NCBI RefSeq assembly: GCF_050871315.1
Contig: NZ_JBJLRE010000008.1
DNA length: 64,000 nt
From: Kineococcus gynurae
Lineage (GTDB): Bacteria; Actinomycetota; Actinomycetes; Actinomycetales; Kineococcaceae
Direction: 5' to 3' (one strand)
A program made the translations under genes and the position numbers. Of the stretch, positions 59,971-64,000 are shown one piece after another (within the stretch, counting starts at the first letter, position 1; every line of letters starts with the position of its first letter). The notes beneath the pieces are model-generated. The model was given only the letters and a program-made list of their open reading frames with translations. It was not told where the DNA came from and did not search any database.

Positions 59971-60623
59971 GCGCGGTGCGAGCGGGGTCGTCGGGGTTGC
60001 GTCTCCTCGTCGTCGACGACCACCCGGTGGTGCGGGCGGGGATCGTGGCGCTGCTGTCGGCCGAGACCGACCTGGAGGTGGTGGCCGAGCTGGACGACGG
60101 AGCCGCGGTGCCCGACGCCTTCGACCGCCTCGCCCCCGACCTCGTCCTGATGGACCTGCGGATGCCCGGGGTCGACGGGGTCGAGGCGACCACGCGGTTG
60201 CGGGCCCGCCACCCCGGGGCCCGGGTGCTGGTGCTGACCACCTACGACACCGACGCCGACATCCTGCGGGCCGTCGAGGCCGGGGCGACGGGATACCTGC
60301 TCAAGGACGCGCCCCGGGCGGACCTGAGCGACGCGGTCCGTCGGGCCGCGCGCGGGGAGACGGTGCTGGCCCCGCCGGTCGCGGCCCGGTTGCTGACCCG
60401 GCTCCGCGCGCCCGCGGCGGAACGGCTGACCGCGCGCGAGACCGAGGTGCTGGCGGCGGTGGCGCGGGGTCTGAGCAACGCCGGCGTCGCGGCCGAGCTC
60501 TTCATCGGCGAGGCCACGGTCAAGAGCCACCTGCTGCGGGTGTTCGCCAAGCTCGGCGTGGACGACCGGACGGCGGCCGTGACGGTGGCGATGAGCCGCG
60601 GTCTGCTGCCTCCGCCCGTGTAG
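59967..60623 (+). CDS. NarL/LuxR-type response regulator
   Basis: 218-residue regulator. Receiver domain with VVDDHP, phospho-Asp63 (LVLMDLRMPG), LTTYDTD and LLKDAPR. LuxR helix-turn-helix at about 150-205 (LTARETEVLAAVARGLSNAGVAAEL ... ATVKSHL). Starts at a GTGA overlap with its kinase. Likely activates the exporter operon it belongs to. Confidence 0.92.
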   Translation: MSAVRAGSSGLRLLVVDDHPVVRAGIVALLSAETDLEVVAELDDGAAVPDAFDRLAPDLVLMDLRMPGVDGVEATTRLRARHPGARVLVLTTYDTDADILRAVEAGATGYLLKDAPRADLSDAVRRAARGETVLAPPVAARLLTRLRAPAAERLTARETEVLAAVARGLSNAGVAAELFIGEATVKSHLLRVFAKLGVDDRTAAVTVAMSRGLLPPPV

Positions 60624-60698
60624 GGAGACGGGGTGAGGAGACGGGCCCGGGCCGTGGGACCATGGACGCCGAGTCCAACCCCTCGAGAGGAGAACCCC

Positions 60699-60773
60699 AT
60701 GAGCAAGCGAGGCCGCAAGCGCCGCTCGCGCAAGGGCAACGCCGCCAACCACGGCAAGCGTCCCAACGCCTGA
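60699..60773 (+). CDS. Ribosomal protein bL37 (24 residues)
   Basis: The 24-residue product is strongly basic: MSKRGRKRRSRKG, ending ANHGKRPNA. It matches bL37, the tiny actinobacterial large-subunit protein first seen in mycobacterial ribosome structures. AGGAGA lies six bases before the ATG, a better ribosome site than most genes here. A strong hairpin follows the stop. It is below the size limit of most gene finders, so it is easily missed in annotation. Confidence 0.9.
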   Translation: MSKRGRKRRSRKGNAANHGKRPNA

Positions 60774-60790
60774 GCCTGCGCAGCAGACGC

Positions 60791-60828
60791 GAGGAAGCCC
60801 CGGACCGGTCACGGTCCGGGGCTTCCTC
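60791..60828. terminator. Strong bidirectional terminator, bL37 / rsrA
   Basis: A near-perfect 16-17-bp stem (GAGGAAGCCCCGGACC and its complement) closes a 4-6-base loop, 18 bases after the bL37 stop and six bases before the convergent rsrA stop. It can serve both genes. Confidence 0.8.
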
Positions 60829-60833
60829 TCGTC

Positions 60834-61136
60834 TCAGCCGAGGGTGGTCCGGACCTCGGTGATCTGCAGCAGGATGCGGGCCCGCAACGTGGTCGGGGCC
60901 TCCTCGCACGGGCACCCCGAGCGGATCACCCGTTTGAGCTCCTCGTCCTCGGCCAGCTGCACCACGCACGAGGCGCACTCGAGGAGGTGGGCCCGGACCG
61001 CGTCGCAGTCGAGGTCGGCCATCTCGCCGTCGAGGAACTCGAAGGCGCGGTCGAGCACCTCGCGGCAGTGGGCGCGGCGGGCCTCGGTCAGGGGTTGGCC
61101 CGCGTCGTCACCGAGGGCCGGTTCGGCGGCGCTCAC
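60834..61136 (-). CDS. rsrA: Zinc-binding anti-sigma factor RsrA (ZAS family)
   Basis: 100-residue thiol redox-sensing anti-sigma factor. The HLLECASC sequence is the ZAS motif His-x3-Cys-x2-Cys, with an earlier Cys (HCREVL) and the Cys pair GCPCEE for zinc and disulfide switching. Oxidation releases SigR. GTG at 61136 overlaps the sigR stop (GTGA), giving stoichiometric production. The residues around the motif (FLDGEMADLDCDAVRAHL) closely follow Streptomyces RsrA. Confidence 0.92.
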   Translation of the reverse strand: MSAAEPALGDDAGQPLTEARRAHCREVLDRAFEFLDGEMADLDCDAVRAHLLECASCVVQLAEDEELKRVIRSGCPCEEAPTTLRARILLQITEVRTTLG

Positions 61137-61768
61137 GAGGCACCTCCGCGGACGGTCTCGGCGTCGGCGGGACGGGCCCCGCTCACCCCGCGCTCCACGG
61201 CGTAGTCGCGCAGCAGGTCGCGCAGCTGTCGTCGCCCCCGGTGCAGGCGGGACATCACGGTGCCGATCGGCGTGCCCATGATCTCCGCGATCTCCTTGTA
61301 GGCGAACCCCTCGACGTCGGCGAGGTACACCGCCATCCGGAAGTCCTCCGGCACCTGCTGCAGCGCCCGCTTCACGTCGGTGTCGGGCAGGTGGTCGAGC
61401 GCCTCGGTCTCGGCCGAGCGCAGCCCGGTGGAGGTGTGCGACTCCGCCCGGTGCAGCTGCCAGTCCTCGATCTCCTCCGCGTGAGACTGCTGCGGCTGCC
61501 GCTGCTTCTTGCGGTAGGTGTTGATGTAGGTGTTCGTCAGGATCCGGTAGAGCCACGCCTTGAGGTTGGTCCCGGGGGCGTACTGGTGGAACGCGGCGTA
61601 CGCCTTCGCGAACGCGTCCTGGACGAGGTCCTCGGCGTCGGCCGGGTTGCGGGTCATCCGCAGGGCCGCGGAGTACAGCTGGTCGAGGAAGGGCAGCGCG
61701 TCGCGCTCGAAACGCTCGGTGCGCTCGGTGGCGGTCTCCTCGGGAGCCCGCGAGGTCTCGTCGGTCAT
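61133..61768 (-). CDS. sigR: ECF sigma factor SigR/SigH, oxidative (thiol) stress response
   Basis: RNA polymerase sigma factor for disulfide stress. Region 2 (RMTRNPADAEDLVQDAFAKAYAAFHQY ... NLKAWLYRILTNTYIN) and region 4 (VPEDFRMAVYLADVEGFAYKEIAEIM ... VMSRLHRGRRQLR) are intact, 211 residues from the ATG at 61768. The frame continues upstream to an ATG at 61873, giving a form with 35 extra residues. A SigR-type promoter lies just upstream of that codon. Paired with rsrA by overlap. The order aroA-DoxX-SRAP-sigR-rsrA resembles the mycobacterial sigH region. Confidence 0.94.
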   Translation of the reverse strand: MTDETSRAPEETATERTERFERDALPFLDQLYSAALRMTRNPADAEDLVQDAFAKAYAAFHQYAPGTNLKAWLYRILTNTYINTYRKKQRQPQQSHAEEIEDWQLHRAESHTSTGLRSAETEALDHLPDTDVKRALQQVPEDFRMAVYLADVEGFAYKEIAEIMGTPIGTVMSRLHRGRRQLRDLLRDYAVERGVSGARPADAETVRGGAS

Positions 61769-61882
61769 CGCGGGCGAGCCTAGTCGTCTCACCTGGACCT
61801 CGCCCGAGCGCGATCTGAGGATCAGCACCTGCGGACGGGGCGCACGGACCGGTGCGTCGAGGAGTTCGAGCATGCCTGTCCG

Positions 61883-61908
61883 AACCGCGGACCGGGGGCC
61901 TTCATTCC
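61883..61908 (-). promoter_or_regulatory. SigR-type promoter GGAAT-N18-GTT upstream of sigR
   Basis: On the minus strand GGAAT (61908-61904) and GTT (61885-61883) are exactly 18 bases apart, the consensus for SigR/SigH-dependent promoters. A transcript would begin near 61876, about three bases before the long-form ATG at 61873. This suggests positive autoregulation and translation of a long isoform. Confidence 0.7.
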
Positions 61909-61918
61909 GACCGCGCCC

Positions 61919-62788
61919 TCAGGCGGAGGTGCCGAGCAGCTCCCCCGTGCGCAGGTCGACGGCCCCGTCCAGCTCCGCGGGCGGCGCCGGGTCGAGGAGA
62001 CCGTCGTCGGCGACCCGGACGTTGCCGACCCGGCGCGGGACGGGATGGGCGTCCAGCAGCGGCCCGCCCGTCGCTTCGGCCGAGAACAGGTCCCGCGGCA
62101 GGGCGGCGAGCAGCGCCTCGACGTCCTCGCGCTCTCCCAGGGACGGGTCCAGCCAGGCGTCGCGCAGGTCCCGGGGCACCACGAGCGGCATCCGCTCGTG
62201 CAGGCGGTCGAGTCCCGGTTCGGCGGCCGTGGTGACGACGGCGAAGGTGACCCACCAACGGGCCGGGTCGTCGTCGGGTCGGGCCGGGTCGCGCCAGAAC
62301 TCGTAGACGCCGCCCAGGGACAGCACCGAACCGTCCGTGGCCCGCACCGCGAAGGGCTGCTTGCGGGGCTTGCCGCCCTCGACCACCGTGGGGCTGACCT
62401 GCCACTCGTACCAGGCGTCCACCGGGACCAGGCAGCGCCGCGTGAGCGCGGCCTTGGCGAAGGCGGGCTTGGTCAGCAGCGACTCGGCCCGGGCGTTGAT
62501 CATCCGGGCGGCGCCCTTCGTCGCCTCCCCCGCGTCCTTCGTCCAGCTCGGCACGAGACCCCAGCGCAGGGCCCGCAGCTGACGGGTCGGCGGGGCGTCC
62601 TCGACGGTCCCGTCGCGGCCCCGGGGCACCCGTTCCAGCACCACCGGCGGGGTGGTGGTGGGCGCCACGTTGGTCGAGCGCGTGGCCCCGGCCGCGAGCG
62701 CGTCGCGCGCCGCCGCGTCCATCGGGTCCACCTCGAACTCGGTGACCAGGTCGTCGATGTCGCGCCGCAGCGCATACCGTCCGCACAC
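61919..62788 (-). CDS. SRAP (HMCES/YedK) abasic-site DNA-protein crosslink protein
   Basis: 289-residue SOS-response-associated peptidase-like protein that forms a covalent crosslink to abasic sites in single-stranded DNA. The start was set at GTG 62788 because it places the catalytic Cys at residue 2 (VCGRYA). Other active-site residues are the Asn in MINARAES, Glu in WYEWQ and His in HERMPLV. The frame extends upstream but would bury the cysteine. It lies in the sigR-aroA neighbourhood as in mycobacteria. Confidence 0.93.
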   Translation of the reverse strand: MCGRYALRRDIDDLVTEFEVDPMDAAARDALAAGATRSTNVAPTTTPPVVLERVPRGRDGTVEDAPPTRQLRALRWGLVPSWTKDAGEATKGAARMINARAESLLTKPAFAKAALTRRCLVPVDAWYEWQVSPTVVEGGKPRKQPFAVRATDGSVLSLGGVYEFWRDPARPDDDPARWWVTFAVVTTAAEPGLDRLHERMPLVVPRDLRDAWLDPSLGEREDVEALLAALPRDLFSAEATGGPLLDAHPVPRRVGNVRVADDGLLDPAPPAELDGAVDLRTGELLGTSA

Positions 62789-62849
62789 GCGCCCCACCCT
62801 GCCAGCCCCCGCCGGTGCGCGCGGGCCCCGGATGCGGTAGGCAATCCCC

Positions 62850-63413
62850 ATGACCGTTGTGCGCCGACTGGCCCGTCCGATGCTCGCCGGGATCTTCGTG
62901 AAGACCGGGATCGACCAGATCCGTCACGCCGGCGACCTGGCCCCGTCGGCCGAACCGCTGGCCGGGGCCGTCTCCGGCCCCCTGCACCTGCCCAACGACC
63001 CGGTGCTCATCGTCCGCCTGAACGGCCTGGCCATGGCCGGGGCCGGGGTGCTGTTCGCCCTCGGCCGTGCGCCCCGGGTCAGCGCCGCCGTCCTGGCCGC
63101 CACCAGCGCGCCGGTCGCCTACCTGAGCCACCCCTTCTGGGCCGAGAAGGACCGGGAGGTGCGCAAGGAGGTCATGGGCGACTTCCTCAAGGACGTCGCG
63201 CTGCTGGGTGCGGCCCTGCTGGCCGCGGTCGACACGGCCGGCAAGCCCGGTCTCGCCTGGCGCAGCGGGCGCGCCGCGCGCGACGCGTCCCGCGTCGCCA
63301 AGCACGCCGTGCGCGAGGTCGAGCGGGCCGCCTCGCTCGCCGCCCGCGAGGCCGGCCACGTCGCCGACTCCGGTCGCAAGGACCTCCAGCTCGCGGCGGC
63401 CCGGCTCACCTGA
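62850..63413 (+). CDS. DoxX-family membrane protein
   Basis: 187-residue protein. The DoxX domain covers residues about 8-140 with four hydrophobic segments (LARPMLAGIFVKTGIDQIRH ... RLNGLAMAGAGVLFALGR ... VALLGAALLAAVD). A basic/Ala-rich helical tail (RAARDASRVAKHAVREVERAAS) follows that may be a coiled coil. DoxX proteins in mycobacteria join a membrane oxidoreductase complex for thiol stress, consistent with the neighbouring sigR. Divergent from the SRAP gene. Confidence 0.85.
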   Translation: MTVVRRLARPMLAGIFVKTGIDQIRHAGDLAPSAEPLAGAVSGPLHLPNDPVLIVRLNGLAMAGAGVLFALGRAPRVSAAVLAATSAPVAYLSHPFWAEKDREVRKEVMGDFLKDVALLGAALLAAVDTAGKPGLAWRSGRAARDASRVAKHAVREVERAASLAAREAGHVADSGRKDLQLAAARLT

Positions 63414-63456
63414 GCCGGATGTCGGTGATGTCGGGGGCGACTGTCAGGATTGGGCC

Positions 63457-64000
<544 letters not shown>

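Overview
The window is very GC-rich (about 75%), densely coded chromosomal DNA from an actinomycete. The signs are GTG starts, frequent 4-bp GTGA/ATGA overlaps, a lipoyl-less multifunctional 2-oxoglutarate decarboxylase (kgd), a GuaB1-type GMP reductase beside two CNNM/CBS proteins, a SigR/RsrA pair and a 24-residue ribosomal protein bL37. A Kineococcus-like member of the Kineosporiales would fit, but the genus is a guess. The left edge cuts hrpB just before its stop codon. The right edge is a broken contig end: aroA runs into a 51-base G homopolymer.

Layout. 1-4161: helicases hrpB and a DEAD-box protein (minus). 4426-8391: iron-siderophore importer permeases and ATPase behind an IdeR-like box, then an NAD kinase. 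8410-12232: three-gene ADP-heptose operon (gmhB, GT9 transferase, gmhA-hldE fusion; minus). 12536-16934: flavin oxidase, glycogenin-like GT8, LysE exporter, Ser/Thr-rich membrane protein, PRC-barrel protein. 16962-20931: two CNNM/CBS proteins and guaB1. 21072-22945: OmpR-type two-component system. 23035-29483: kgd, an SGNH-like protein, a PhoD-like phosphatase. 29576-32252: polar amino-acid ABC importer. 32342-37214: TetR-controlled operon of APC permease, YtcJ-like amidohydrolase and agmatine deiminase. 37199-49076: large divergent sugar-acid-like catabolic cluster. 49138-51060: Vsr endonuclease and DUF222/HNH protein. 51163-54613: PolA-like polymerase, YihY protein, GlxA-type regulator. 54714-56971: small membrane protein, CARDB secreted protein, orphan PilT. 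57084-60623: ABC-2 exporter with a NarL-type two-component system. 60699-63907: bL37, rsrA, sigR, SRAP protein, DoxX protein, aroA, an order resembling the M. tuberculosis sigH-aroA region.

The most notable system is the divergent cluster at 37199-49076. It joins two paralogous GHL6-like putative glycoside hydrolases, a CUT1 sugar importer without its own ATPase, hydroxypyruvate isomerase, tartronate semialdehyde reductase, glycerate kinase, a D-2-hydroxyacid dehydrogenase and a GntR regulator. Two sites matching TNGTCNGACNA lie in the divergent promoter and upstream of gntR. Together they suggest import and cleavage of an unknown glycoside or sugar acid whose product enters central metabolism through glycerate. 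Other notable features are a complete ADP-heptose pathway in a probable monoderm, a sigR locus with an alternative long start behind an autoregulatory-type promoter, and many genes with a YAnnnT -10 box 6-7 bases before the start codon, implying leaderless mRNAs.
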